From NCBI RefSeq assembly GCF_964275005.1, contig NC_092695.1:11423697-11487696 (forward strand): 64,000 nt of DNA. The letters are read 5' to 3'. Below, in pieces: positions 11,184 to 22,533 of the stretch. Below the pieces are notes generated by a model. The model saw only the letters and a list, made by a program, of their open reading frames with translations, was not told the DNA's origin and searched no databases. Position 1 is the stretch's first letter. Every line of letters begins with the position of its first letter. The DNA is from Diadema setosum. Lineage: Eukaryota > Echinodermata > Echinoidea > Diadematoida > Diadematidae. The position numbers were made by a program, and so were the translations under genes.

Positions 11184-11220
11184 GGGTCTACTCCACTGTG
11201 GTCTACTCTCGCGATTTTAC
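11184..11220 (-). promoter_or_regulatory. RARS2 upstream promoter element with TCTCGCGA
   Basis: TCTCGCGA at 11207-11214 is about 130 bp upstream of the RARS2 ATG, within GGGTCTACTCCACTG...GGTCTACTCTCGCGATTTT. TCTCGCGAGA-type palindromes are known promoter motifs of housekeeping genes in animals (BANP target). A GGCGGCCATTTTAGG stretch resembling a YY1 site lies at 11254-11268. The role is inferred from position and motif only. Confidence 0.5.
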
Positions 11221-11269
11221 ACGTATTAATGATCTAGTACGCCATAGAGCCCACGGCGGCCATTTTAGG

Positions 11270-12377
11270 AAGCAAACCGCGAGTGTATAGTACGTGACCT
11301 AGAGGGGTGAATTCCGCTTCCTTTTTAATTTTCTCCTTTTTAAGTAAGCAAGCAGCGGTACAGCATTGGTTAAGACCTCAAAATTCCATTTAGAATCATC
11401 ATTTATGCCTGAAAATTAAAAAAATGAAGAAATGCCATCATTTTCGAATCTGTATAGTCCCTGAAAGTTCGAGCTATAAACAGTGAAGCGGCCTCGATCC
11501 TCTCTCCATCCCTCCCTCTCAGTCTCTTTCTCTCTTTTGCTCCTGCTCTTTTGTCACACTTCTTTTTTTTTGGGGGGGGGGGCGGGGGTGTTCCCCTAGA
11601 ATTTTTCCGGGGATGGTTCCCTTGGTTTTCAAATTATGCATTCCTATTTTTCTTTTCTTTTCTTTTTTTCTTTTTACACTTTATTGATAGCGGTTGTATC
11701 TGCAATGCCGACATGTTCAAAAGTATACCTAATTTTTATTGAAAATTCTCAAATATTGCACTAAAGGTGTGCATCACATCGTTCAATTTTAGTTCTGAAA
11801 AATTGTAGGCTCCGTCCCCGGCCCCTTCGATCCATCTCTCATAAACTTACACTTGAAGACGGGTATAGGACTATTATTACATAGCCATTTTTCCTACATT
11901 TCATTTTTTTTAAAATAAAAAATTGCAGATATTCCACCAAAGTGTGCAAAAAATCGTCAAGTCGCTGAGAATCCAAAAGCTCCCTTATGTGGGAGGGAGA
12001 CATCATGAGTCCCCCCCCCCCCCCCGGCCCCAGCCCCTTGACTGTCGACCTCCAAAACAGAGTGCACCGTAAAGACAACGTGGATCAAGAGGTGCACGCG
12101 ACAGACCCACGATTCAGCCAATCACGCAATGTCCCAGAATATTTTTTGTTTGATTGTAAACATTTTAAACATCATTCCGTCTATAAAGTGGGCGCTGAGA
12201 TTGTTAATATCTACATGAAAAATCCAAGAGATACGACAGGATGGAGAGGGCTGTGGGTTAGACAAGTCCTCAGATCAGACCTGGCTGGTATAAGGTATTA
12301 AAATTTGCGGCCAAGAGAGACGATCTGAAATATTGCGGCTAAGAAAGGAGATTATACCCACCCCCCCCCCCCCCATC

Positions 12378-12410
<33 letters not shown>

Positions 12411-13260
12411 ACACACACACACACACACTATGGCCACTTTTCTCTGGAATCAAGGGCAAGAATAAATAATCAACAGTGTAAGTAGTAATAGTTAACAAGA
12501 GACGTTTTTTATACAGGCGGGGATCAGCGATGTGAAAATGTAAGGTGACGGCGACAAAATCACGATATTATATAAGATAATGATAATACACTGTAAGAAG
12601 AAGAATGTTGATAATTATACACTTTTATTTCATTTCATTTCATTTTATTTTATTTTATTCTATTTACTTCAGGACGGCATGAAATTTAATGATCAACCAA
12701 AAGGGCTGTTCTGCCCAAATTCGCGCATCATATATGTATATCAAACATATAACTAATATTATACATACACTAAAAATAATACCCTTCATCCTTTTGGTCC
12801 ATGTTAATTCAAGTTCAAATTCAAATTCAAATTTTACTTTCATTTTTTTCAACAGAATGTACAAAAAATAAATGAAATTTGACAAGCGTGTCGTTGAAAA
12901 TATAGGGCCTACACAGCGACCCAAGAATAACAATGTTTATGCTTATAATATAATTATGATCAGTACAAAAAAGAAACACAAAATTCATAAATATTAAAAG
13001 TGCCAACTAGAACACAATGAAAAGCTCACAAAGCGTATCTTAGAGGTCTGCATTACCCGATCCGCGGTATACCCCCACCAAAAAAAAAAAAAAAGAGAAG
13101 AAAATAAATAAATGAATACAAAATAAAGATAACCCCAAAGGAAGAAACAAGTGTTCTGCAGCTTTTCTGTAAATGACTGTATAAATGATAATTTTATTGA
13201 CAATAACACAATGATTTCTATTAGTTGTTCTAGGGAAAATCATTGTATATTACTCTTCAT
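11270..13260. other. Gene-free stretch with simple repeats
   Basis: Holds a CT-rich tract (11497-11555), G and C homopolymers (11571-11587, 12010-12025, 12360-12374), a (CA)n block (12377-12428) and a TTTTA/TTTCA tract (12624-12670). No exon or inverted-end element was recognised. Confidence 0.6.
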
Positions 13261-13381
13261 TGTTAACCAGGAGAAGAATTGAGAGAAAGAGAGAGAGAGG
13301 GGGGGGGGGGGAGATAAAGAAATAGAAGGGGGGCTCTGAAGCTGTGCGCAATCTCACCCAAATCAAACACCATGTTTCATT

Positions 13382-13933
13382 AAAGGACAAGTTCACCTTC
13401 ATTAAGGATTGAGAGAATGCAGCAATATTAGTAGAACACATCGGTGAAAGTTTGAGAAAAATTGGACAATCGATGCAAAAGTTATGAATTTTTAAATCTT
13501 TTGTGTTGGAACCGCTGGATGAGAAGACTACTAAGGCTCGTGATGTCATATGAGTACAACTGTATAAAGAAAATGTAAAGAAAATTCAACATATTTTCAC
13601 TTTTTATCGCATAATGAAAGAGCACTTGACTTGCCTCTTTCCAAAGGCAATGGGAATAATATTACCCATAACATATGTCAGTAACGAGTCAAGGGAATGT
13701 GTACTTTTTTCAAAAAAATGAAATTTTGTGAAATTCTCTTTATATTTTCCTTATATTGTTGTACGCATGTGACATCATGCACTACAGTAGTCTTTTCATC
13801 CAGCGGTGACTGCACAAAAACTTCAAAAATTCATAACTTTTGAACGGATTGTTCGATTTTCCTCAAACTTTCAATGATGTGTTCTCCTATATTCTCTCAA
13901 TCCTTATGTTAATGAAGGTGAACTTGTCCTTTA
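13382..13933. mobile_element. AAAGGACAAGTTCACC foldback MITE, full copy
   Basis: The left end TAAAGGACAAGTTCACCTTC and right end GAAGGTGAACTTGTCCTTTA are inverted. Complementarity continues for about 200 bp in each arm (AACCGCTGGATGAGAAGACT against AGTCTTTTCATCCAGCGGT). The same family is at 59772-60337 and, truncated, at 4457-4882. Confidence 0.88.
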
Positions 13934-14223
13934 AGTCATTTAATACATGTAGCTCGAATTTTGAGGGACTACAAATTAGATATAAAGGGACTTTCTTCAT
14001 TTATATTTCGTTTTTGAAGGGAATAATACTTCTAAATGTCGTAATGAGGTCCGAAGTACTTCTTTTACCCTGTATGTCTCCATAAAAAGGAGAAAATGAA
14101 AGGAAGGCAGACCTCTCCATAGAGGGTCAAGTAAAAATACGCCCTCCATCCACAGAACTGTGCCTCCATCGCTCGCTTAGCTTCCTGAAATGGCCCTGGA
14201 ACCTGCCCATGAGCGTACTACGC

Positions 14224-14289
14224 AAAATCGCGAGAGTAGACCACTGAGATCAGTGGAGTAGACCCTCTTCGCGCACTGCATTCTCGCGA
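14224..14289. promoter_or_regulatory. Inverted copy of the RARS2 upstream TCTCGCGA block
   Basis: On the minus strand this reads GGGTCTACTCCACTG...TGGTCTACTCTCGCGATTTT, nearly the same as 11184-11220. TCGCGAGA lies at 14228-14235 and a second TCTCGCGA at 14282-14289. It may be a promoter for a plus-strand transcript starting near 14.3 kb, or simply a duplicated repeat. Confidence 0.4.
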
Positions 14290-14353
14290 TCGCCTCTGTA
14301 AATAGCTGTGTATACTCGACTCTTTGTTGCCAGTGCGTAATGTATGCAGGACG

Positions 14354-14397
14354 ATGGCCGGTTCTGTTTCTGGTTATGGTTCTGTGTTTTTGGTACG
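14354..14397 (+). CDS. Weak first-exon candidate (MAGSVSGYGSVFLV...)
   Basis: Downstream of the TCTCGCGA block, an ATG with a purine at -3 and G at +4 (GACGATGGCC) opens 14 codons ending at a possible ACG|GTAACG donor. No following exon in the right phase could be identified. Only the promoter-like context supports it, and it may well be non-coding. Confidence 0.15.
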
Positions 14398-15040
14398 GTA
14401 ACGTACTGCAAAGTAGGCAAAAGCTCCGCAAACGGGGTGGAAAAAGACGCAGGCCCAATTCCACTGAGCAAATTCTCACTTTAAAAGTGAGCTTTTGGAT
14501 TATTTTACCTGAATTAGGGTCTACTATCAGTTTGTTTTTAATCTGCATTTTGAACAGTTGAACGTGTGTCGAGCTAATGTTACGTCGTTAGGCGGAGGGT
14601 GCATGTATGGCAGTACGTTGAACTTGAACTTCCAAGTGAAGATGGTATTCGGATTCGACATCGGACATGTTGGATATTCTTGCTGTAAACCATTTAATTA
14701 CGGTAAGTTGCATAATCCTTCATAGATGATTTCACATGGTAATTTCAGTAGGCCCTAGATCTACCGTCAATAATGAAAACTTTGTTTCGGGGCGAATTGC
14801 GCAAGAAGCGAACAGTGTGTTTGTGTCCCGGTCGGTGAAAGCGCGATACGGCTGAACGAGCCGCTTCGCATCCAGGCATAGCCAGGCCAGGCACATAGCT
14901 TTTGCTGATCAGGGCCCTGTCTAACATGTCTGTTGTCTCATAATAGACACTTGCAATTAATTGCAATAGATCTATCCATAAATCAATCGTAAGTCTTCAA
15001 ATACTGTATTGTGATCAGGTGATTGGCTGAAATCCAGTGG

Positions 15041-15095
15041 CATAACAGCCGGGGGGGGGGGGGGGGGGGGGGCAGAGTGCCCCCCCGAACTTGAA
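15041..15095. repeat. CAGTGGCATAAC-polyG/C hairpin block
   Basis: CAGTGGCATAACAGCC is followed by a run of about 22 G and then a CCCCCC stretch. A very similar CAGTGGCGTAACTGGGGG block occurs at 59416-59446 and CAGTGGCGCACC...CCCC at 60807. It is probably the terminus of a dispersed element. Confidence 0.45.
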
Positions 15096-15113
15096 GGTTT
15101 TCAGCGGGAAAAT

Positions 15114-15650
15114 TTACCAAATGTCAAACCACCGGGAAAAATGAAAGGAAAGGAAAAAATGAAAAAGGAAGGAGAGAGGGAAAGAAAGAAGAAGAAAAAG
15201 AAAGAAAGAAAAAATGAAAAGAAAAGGAAAGAGAAAAAATGAAAATTGAGTCTGCATGAGAGAAGAGGGAAAGGGAGAGAAGAGGCCGGGAGGAAAGGAA
15301 ATAGGACGGGATGAAGGGGAAAGAAAAAAGAAGAAAAGGGATACATATAGCGAAAGAAAAAGTGAAAGGAAGGGAGGAAAAGTGAAGAAAAGAAATACTG
15401 AAAAGGGAAAGAGAGAGATTGAACTTCAAGGAAGAAAAGAAGGGGAAGAAAGGGAAAAAAGCAAGAGAGGGGAAAGAAAAAAGAATGCCAAAAAGAAGGG
15501 GAAGGAAGGGAGAAAGAAGAGAGAGGGAAAGAAGTAATGTTGAAAAGAAGGGGAAGAAAGAGAGAAAGAAGAGAGAGGGAAAGAAAAGGAAAAAAGAAGA
15601 AAGAAAAGGGAAACAAATGAGGGAGAAAAGGGAAGGAATCTAGGCGACAA
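15114..15650. repeat. Polypurine tract of more than 500 bp
   Basis: The plus strand is almost entirely A and G (GGAAAGAAAAGG-type units), with a few pyrimidine interruptions and irregular internal repeats. Long frames on both strands are low-complexity (Lys/Glu/Arg or Phe/Ser/Pro/Leu) and are not genes. Confidence 0.9.
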
Positions 15651-15811
15651 ACGGGTAAAAAGGATGGCAAGAATGAATGCCGGACAACGTGCATTTTCAA
15701 TGAGAAGATGTCAAATTTTTCTCACCCTCCCCAGTTTATCACCAATCAATAATCCCCACACTTCTGCACATCACAAAAAGCAAATTATACATCATGCCCC
15801 ACATTTTGCAC

Positions 15812-16630
15812 GTGGGTAATTCCATGAAGGTGGGACAGTGTCCATGTAGCATCGTGATATTTGAAAAATACATTTCAACATAACTCAATATTAATTATGC
15901 TATACATTTATTGTTTGTAGGCTTTACATTTGCATTGAGGCCACACATTTTCTTGGAAACTTTGTGCCATTCAGACTCTATTTTGATGAAGTTATTAAAC
16001 AATATGTAACGGTGTCCTGTAGCATCGTGACGTGTCCATGTAGCATCGTGATATTTTAAAATTTGGTCTTAAGAGACAAATTATGGTAATTAGCTTGACC
16101 AAAATTTGATGCAATATGCATATTTACTAGATTAGTCAGATAGCTACATATCTCAAATTTCCTGTATACGGTTTTAATTTTAAAAGAAAATTACAAAATG
16201 TATCACTATGCTACGCGGTGTCCTTTTTTGTTACATTTGGTGGACACCGCGTAGCATAGTGACATTTTTTGTTATTTTCTTGTAAAAGTAAGACTGTGGA
16301 AAGGAGAGTAAAGATATTTAGCTATCTGACTAATCGAGTAATTATGCATATTATATCAAATTTTGGTCAAGCTAATTACCATAATTTGTCTTTTAGGACC
16401 AGATTTTAACTATCACGATGCTACATGGACACGTCACGATGCTACAGGACACCGTTACATTTTTTTAAAATAACTTCATCAAAATTGAGTCTGAATGGCA
16501 CAAAATTTCCAGGAAAATGTATGGTCTCAATACAAATGTAAATCCTATAAACAATATATGTATAGCATAATTAGTATTGAGTTATGCTAAAATGTAACAC
16601 TTTGTGCCCCAACTTCATGGAATTACCCAC
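15812..16630. repeat. 0.82 kb near-perfect palindrome with repeated TGTAGCATCGTGA motif
   Basis: The left end GTGGGTAATTCCATGAAG pairs with the right end CTTCATGGAATTACCCAC. The centre near 16225 is ACGCGGTGTCC...GGACACCGCGT. The arms are about 400 bp with few mismatches. Within the arms the unit GTGTCC(AT)GTAGCATCGTGA recurs (about 15840, 16012, 16034, with inverted partners at 16413-16455), plus a GCGGTGTCC variant at the centre. No transposase is present. Confidence 0.9.
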
Positions 16631-16664
16631 ATCACAATCGCATCTATTGCATGAAATACTACTC

Positions 16665-16885
16665 TGCTAAAAAAGTGAATTTGTTGTGTGTACTGTATTT
16701 CATTGACAGGAATGCATCGACTTCAGACTTGAAACCATTGATTGTAGACGCATCAACTGCTGACAGAGGTATCGTGTTCCAGTGCGTCACTACTCTATGG
16801 TTGGAGTTATGTTTCGTGATGTACAGCCGTGCATATTGCTTCTGGATCTTCAAGTTGTGACCACGAAGATATATTCTTTCATAAT
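16665..16885 (-). mobile_element. LINE reverse-transcriptase C-terminal fragment
   Basis: The minus-strand frame reads LRGHNLKIQKQYARLYITKH and then NHRVVTHWNTIPLSAVDAST, NGFKSEVDAFLS. The RVV..WN.LP...VDA.S...FK...D pattern is the C-terminal tail of non-LTR retrotransposon polyproteins. Only this tail is preserved. Confidence 0.65.
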
Positions 16886-17234
16886 TATATGAGAAACATC
16901 ATTTGGTAAGATTTTAAGGAATTGCATACTATTTTTCTGTGTGAAACATATGGTACGCAGATTTAGGGCCCTCAATCATACAAAATTAATAGACAAGGGT
17001 AGACCGAAAAATTTGTTATTTTGGTCGGGGATATACATGTATGTTCCGTTGAGACTACGTCTGACTTCACAGAATGAGAAACGTTATACATGTACGCTGT
17101 AAATCAGAAAATTTATAGTTCAGAACAGAGAAATTTTTTTGGTCTAGTGGTCTATATTGGTTAAGACGAGGGAAGAAATTGTGACCTGAGATGACGTAGA
17201 TATAACGTTGGTTCACCTGATTCTCTCAGCTCCT

Positions 17235-17580
17235 TCGTGATTTGGGCTGAAACTTTCAGAAAAAAAAAATTATCACTGGATTTTAATAGAATAAAATGTA
17301 TAAGCCTACCATTCAAAAGATACAGATGAAATAAACTTTCAGAAACCACATGCCTTTTTGTTAAACGAATATGAATCGCCCGCCAGCTGCGAACACAAGA
17401 GCTCAGTGGTGGCAAAATATTCATGATTTTCGTCATTTCCCATAGACATATTAAATGACCAGACCAGTCATCTTTGAAGAAAAAATGATCACTGGATTTT
17501 TTTTATTGTATGGAATAAAATGTATACCATTCAAAAGACAATGAAATAAACTTTCAGAAACGCATGCCTTTTTGGAAAAT
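17235..17580. repeat. Local tandem duplication of about 110 bp
   Basis: The block ATCACTGGATTTT...AATAAAATGTAT...ACCATTCAAAAGA...GAAATAAACTTTCAGAAAC is present at about 17270-17360 and again at 17488-17575, with small indels. Confidence 0.65.
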
Positions 17581-18041
17581 ATCCACGCAGTGCGGAGATA
17601 CGAATAAATCATTACAAAAATGTACCTGATTCTACTTGCATTTCCTGTGTTATAGCGAGTGTGTGAGTACACACACGACGCTAATGGCTGTGTGGAAATT
17701 GTCATTATGCCTTCATGATCTTTAGAATTTGTTCCCAAGGCATCTTGCATGCTCAGTGGGTACCTTAATGTTAGCGTACATTAGGCCTTAGAGGCTGCCT
17801 TAAAAGAGTGAAAATGACATGAATTGCCTTAACTAAGTGGTCAAGTCATGGGTAGGTTACTCTAATCTACGTGCTGCTCTCTCGATCGGGCGGACTTCCC
17901 ATGTTCCTTCACACAGGGTCGACATTTATGAATTTTAAATATGAATGTGTTGATAGATGTGAGCTGATTAATTCATTGCTTCCATTTGTAATTGTTTTTA
18001 TTGTCTGCTTTGTTTCGTCTTTTCCTTGTTACAGGATAATA

Positions 18042-18112
18042 ATGCCCAAATCGTGTATTGCCTTCGGCTGCCGGAACCGTTTCACAAAGGGAAATGGAAT
18101 AATCTTTCACAG
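18042..18112 (+). CDS. THAP domain, first half (exon 1)
   Basis: ATGCCCAAATCG opens MPKSCIAFGCRNRFTKGNG and ends FH plus AG at a CACAG|GTAAGT donor (phase 2). Cys5 and Cys10 are the first two zinc ligands. Confidence 0.85.
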
Positions 18113-18560
18113 GTAAGTTCCTTGAAATAGGTCTAGATACCTCACTGTCAGAATGTTGTACACAGTTCAGGTTGGCTGGCATTTTTTTTTATTTCAACCA
18201 TGAGGCTGCTGAACATTGAGCACGATTGCTATTACAATTTGATTTCATAGTTCATACTTGCCTTCCGATCGCTACCAGTCCAGAGCATGGCAATTTTCCT
18301 TATTCACTCTCGGACCCAGAAATCACCTTTCACAGACTAGCAAGGAAAAAGCAGTCCATTTTTTGAAGGGAGGGGGAGAGGTGGTTCCTCAAGATATAAA
18401 CCTATCATCATAGTCGCCTCAGATCAGGTGAACCATCATCAGTATAAAAAATGATAGCTTGAGAAATTATGCTAGTTTACTTATTTATATTTTTATTTTG
18501 AGAAAATAGAAAAATTCTGGGAAGAATAAGATTCTGTCATAATTATTAAATGGCCCTTGA

Positions 18561-18650
18561 TTAACCCGTTGGAGACTAAGTACGAGTTAACTCGGGCTGG
18601 AGTCTGTGGGAAATGTGTGTTATAGCAGTATCAAATCGTCAACGGGTTAA
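18561..18650. mobile_element. 90 bp MITE with TTAACCCGTTG ends
   Basis: TTAACCCGTTGGAGACTAAG at the left and CGTCAACGGGTTAA at the right are inverted, in transposase intron 1. No coding potential. Confidence 0.6.
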
Positions 18651-18856
18651 TATGACATGGGGCTAGACACGTGACACATGGAGGTGAGACCAATCGGTTC
18701 AAGAGCCCACAACCATTGTTCTTTTAAATAGCTTTTATAAGCACTTGAGACCATCTTCATGTATTGTTAGTAGTGCTGGAATAGATTAGAGTGTATTTGT
18801 ATGAGATGTATAAAGATGAATAATTAATTTCTTTTGGTCTGGATTTCCCTTTTCAG

Positions 18857-18981
18857 GCTGCCTCTCAGCAAGCCAGCATTGCTGAAACAGTGGATGGTGA
18901 ATATCAGCAGAGACAATTTGAAGCCTGGTAAATACCATCATTTGTGCAGTGAACATTTTGTGAAGGAGCATTATGTGACAG
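18857..18981 (+). CDS. THAP domain, second half (exon 2)
   Basis: After a CCCTTTTCAG acceptor it reads LPLSKPALLKQWMVNISRDN and then KYHHLCSEHFVKEHYVTG. C-S-E-H supplies the last zinc ligands. The donor ACAG|GTGAGA leaves phase 1, which joins exon 3. Confidence 0.85.
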
Positions 18982-19687
18982 GTGAGAATTATATTGTAGT
19001 CTTTGTATGCCTTCAGGCATATTAACTTTAATAAAGAGCTTTTTCTGTAGAGCTGTAATGGCTTGCCTTTTTAAGTCAATTGAGGTCTAGTAGGTCTGGT
19101 CTATAAGCACTGGCATATTTAAAGTTTTGAAAAAAAAATAAGCAAATAATTTATGCAAGCCTGTTTTGTGGTTCAGATAATAAAGCAAGCTCAAAATTAG
19201 TTTAGGCTTATATCAAAAGACAATCAAAATGTTTTAAAGGCCCACCAACACCATAATTGCTGCAAAATAAAATTAAGATATCAGAAAAGCTATGTGAATG
19301 GGTGCCTTCAAATATCCCAACATATTGCAGTGATATGGCAGCACCCCTGCTTACATACATTGTTTGCTTCAAAAAAGACGAGCTATTTTAAAAGCAAACA
19401 GATTATTGTCATGATCAATCCACATACATTGTATTAGTGCTTAATCGATTAAGGGGATAATGTGTAAAAGGTATTTTGTAAACAAATTAACAGCCATGGA
19501 GCAATGTAGCCCTAGAAAATTGTAATTATTTGTGGTATACCCAAATTCCTAATGTGACTTAACTGGGGTATATGCCATCAAATATGGTTACAAATGAGGT
19601 TATACTTCAATGACAACATGTAGGGATTGTGATAGTGTACAATTGGCTTTGGTGAAACAAAGGTTTTGAGTTATTTGAGAAACAATT

Positions 19688-20040
19688 ATTTAAAGCCCAA
19701 GTATAGTTTTGGTAAATTAGACAAATTTTTTCGTCAGTCATTCAGAAAGTATTCTAATGTCACCCCAGACATCAGAAGACAACATCAAACCCACTGAAAA
19801 TTGTTAATAGGGACAAATTGTGACATTTATTGGAGCACATGTAGCGGTATGTACATTACCTATGGAAAATGTCGGGGTCCCCCCCCCCAACATTTTACAT
19901 TTTGGGTAATTTTTCAAAAATGAAAGTTTTAGAGCATACAATTTTCAGGGCATTGAAAGATCATATAGGTTACCTAAAAACACAATTTCAGAGAATTTCA
20001 TTTTTTACCATTTACCAACACTATACTGGGGCTTTAAATT
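19688..20040. mobile_element. 350 bp MITE with ATTTAAAGCCC ends
   Basis: ATTTAAAGCCCAAGTATAGT at the left faces ACTATACTGGGGCTTTAAAT at the right. It lies in transposase intron 2. The remainder of that intron (18982-20701) holds only AT-rich sequence and a 46-base poly(A) at 20165-20206. Confidence 0.7.
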
Positions 20041-20161
20041 ACAAAATATTACTGGAACTTCTGATTGAATTTTTTTTTTTTTTTTTGCTCTCTATTCAAT
20101 GAGTTTCATTTATATGCATAGGCTGCTTCACTAACTAAACTATTTAGAACATGCTTTAGAG

Positions 20162-20209
<48 letters not shown>

Positions 20210-20701
20210 AGTGTCTAAGAACTTTAAAGATGTATGCTGCTTTATATACACTTACAGTACCTTTGGTTTGAGTCTATTGTATTTACCAGTAGTCTTTTTA
20301 TTACGTAACACATCCCCCCCCCCCCCAACCCACCACCCAATCACCCCATACATGTAACCTTCCTTGTCTGTCTCTGACTCAAATACGGAATGTCCCTGGT
20401 TCATGTTCTTCAGAGCTGTTATATGCATCAGGTATCGAATTAGCTCCCTGTAGCAACACCATGTCATGATTTTCTGTACTATTTAGCTAACATACTGCAA
20501 TAACGAGAAAACATGAAGAACACCTATATTTGACAGCAAGCTGAAAACGTATGACAGTGACAATATTGAATGTACAGTACAGTTATCTTTTCAAACCTAA
20601 TGAAATCAATTCTGTAATGATGACACAACTGACCAGGGAGTGTCATGTGATTGATGTAGAAAATAATAATACACTATGCTATATCTTTAATTTCATTGCA
20701 G

Positions 20702-22533
20702 GGAAGCATCCAAGGGATGAGAAGGATGCTGGTATTTCTCATCAACATCTTCTACCCAGTGCTGTGCCAACTATCTGTCTGGGTCATCCACCCCATAAGC
20801 AAGCCAAAGCCCAGAAGCGACCTCCTCCAAAACAACGGTCTTCTGAAAGTAGTCCTCAGCCTCCCCCCAAAAAACGATATGTAATCTCAGTAGAACATGA
20901 CTACTCATCTGTGTCACTGGATGACAAGTTCAAGATGACAAGGCAGCAGCTTCAGGATGCTAAGAATAAACTACGAGTCGTCAAACAGAAAGTGAAAAGA
21001 AAAGACAAAAGGATAAGCTCCCTCTTGACAGAAGTGAAAGAACAAAAGCTGATCAGTCAAGACCAACATGACTTCCTTCAATTAAACTTTGGAGAAAATG
21101 CCTATCACCTCTTTGAGAATGAACTAAAAGCAAACAAAACAGACAAACATGGTCACCGGTATTCCGAAGAGCTGAAAAAGTTTGCTGTGACCCTTCACTT
21201 TTATAGCTCTCAGGCGTACGATTTCCTGCGAAGTTGCCTCCACCTTCCCCATCCGGCCACCATTCGACAGTGGAGCTGTGGCATAAATTGTCAGCCTGGA
21301 TTCCTTCAGGAGGTTTTTGGCCACTTGAAGGATATGGTAGCAAATGACCCAATGAAGGCACATTGTGTGCTTATGTTGGATGCGATGGCAATAAAGAAAG
21401 AGGTTGTTTTTGAACAGAAAACGTCGAGCTATGGTGGCTTTGTTGATTGTGGAAATTTTTTCGCAACAGACAGTGATAAACTTGCTACCGAAGCCCTAGT
21501 GTTCATGGTCGTTGGATTGACAAACAGTTGGAAATTTCCGGTCGCTTATTATTTGGTTGATCACTTACCTGGGACAGTGCAAGCAGAGATTATCAAACAA
21601 CTCCTTTGCTCTCTGTCTGAAGCAGGCATGCATGTACATGGAGTAGTATGTGATGGATCATATGCAAATCAAGCAACTGCAACATCATTGGGGTGCACCA
21701 TCACTGCAGAAGCAATAACCCCATATTTCAACCACCCACTGCATCCAGAGGAGAAGGTATATTTCATATTCGATGCTTGTCATCTAGTAAAACTAGTGAG
21801 GAATTGCTTAGCAACAATGGGTACCATCTACCATAACGGAGAGCCTATTTCATGGTCCTTCATTGAAAAACTTCACCAGGTGCAGCATAATGATAACCTC
21901 AATTTCTCAAACAAACTTAAGGCCAAGCACGTAGAGTGGCAGAAACACAAAATGAATGTAAATGTTGCTGTTCAAGCGTTAAGTTCGTCAGTAGGTGACG
22001 CGATCGACTTTTTGCGAGAAGACCTACATTTGCCACAATTTGAAGGAAGCCAAAAGACGACAGAGTTCATCCGTATCATTGACAAATTATTTGACTTTCT
22101 GAATTCCAAGTCATGTAAGGCGAAAGGCTACAAGAAACCAATGAATTTATCCAATCTGACAGCCACAAGTAATTGGCTGATGGAGACTGTAACCTACTTG
22201 TCCGAGTTGAGTGATAAGTTCGGAAATCCTCTCACAAAGGGCAGAAGGAAGACTGCTTGGCTTGGTTTCATGACCACGATTGAGTCTGTGGTACAAGTGT
22301 GTCGTGATCTACTGACTGCTCCTCATCCATTTGCGTATGTCTGTACCTACAAGATGTCACAGGATCATCTTGAGATGTTCTTCAGTCACGTCCGTCGCAC
22401 TGGTGGATGGAACAACAACCCGAATGCACTTCAATTTAAGTGGGCACTGCGTGCCATTCTTCAAAAGAACAGTATCGCTCCATCAAAAAATGCGAACGTC
22501 ACCGTAGAGGAACCATCAAACAGGTTGTTTGTG
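20702..22533 (+). CDS. P-element-type transposase core (exon 3, 5' part)
   Basis: The acceptor TTTCATTGCAG opens GKHPRDEKDAG. About 610 codons run without a stop until the transposon junction. A Pro/Lys-rich linker and a basic coiled coil (MTRQQLQDAKNKLRVVKQKV) precede the RNase-H-like core with the DHLEMFF acidic motif and GGWNNNP. Upstream in-frame codons back to 20551 are intron read-through. Confidence 0.88.

Noticed and set aside
14177..14548. 123-codon minus-strand ORF
   Set aside because: No family resemblance; it spans the inverted promoter-like block and has no splice or start context.
15101..15700. 199-codon Phe/Ser/Pro/Leu-rich minus-strand ORF and Lys/Glu/Arg-rich plus-strand ORFs
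   Set aside because: They are by-products of the polypurine tract; low complexity, with open frames on both strands.
20551..20701. In-frame upstream part of the large transposase ORF
   Set aside because: A strong acceptor at 20701 in the correct phase joins the THAP exons; the upstream codons are intron read-through.
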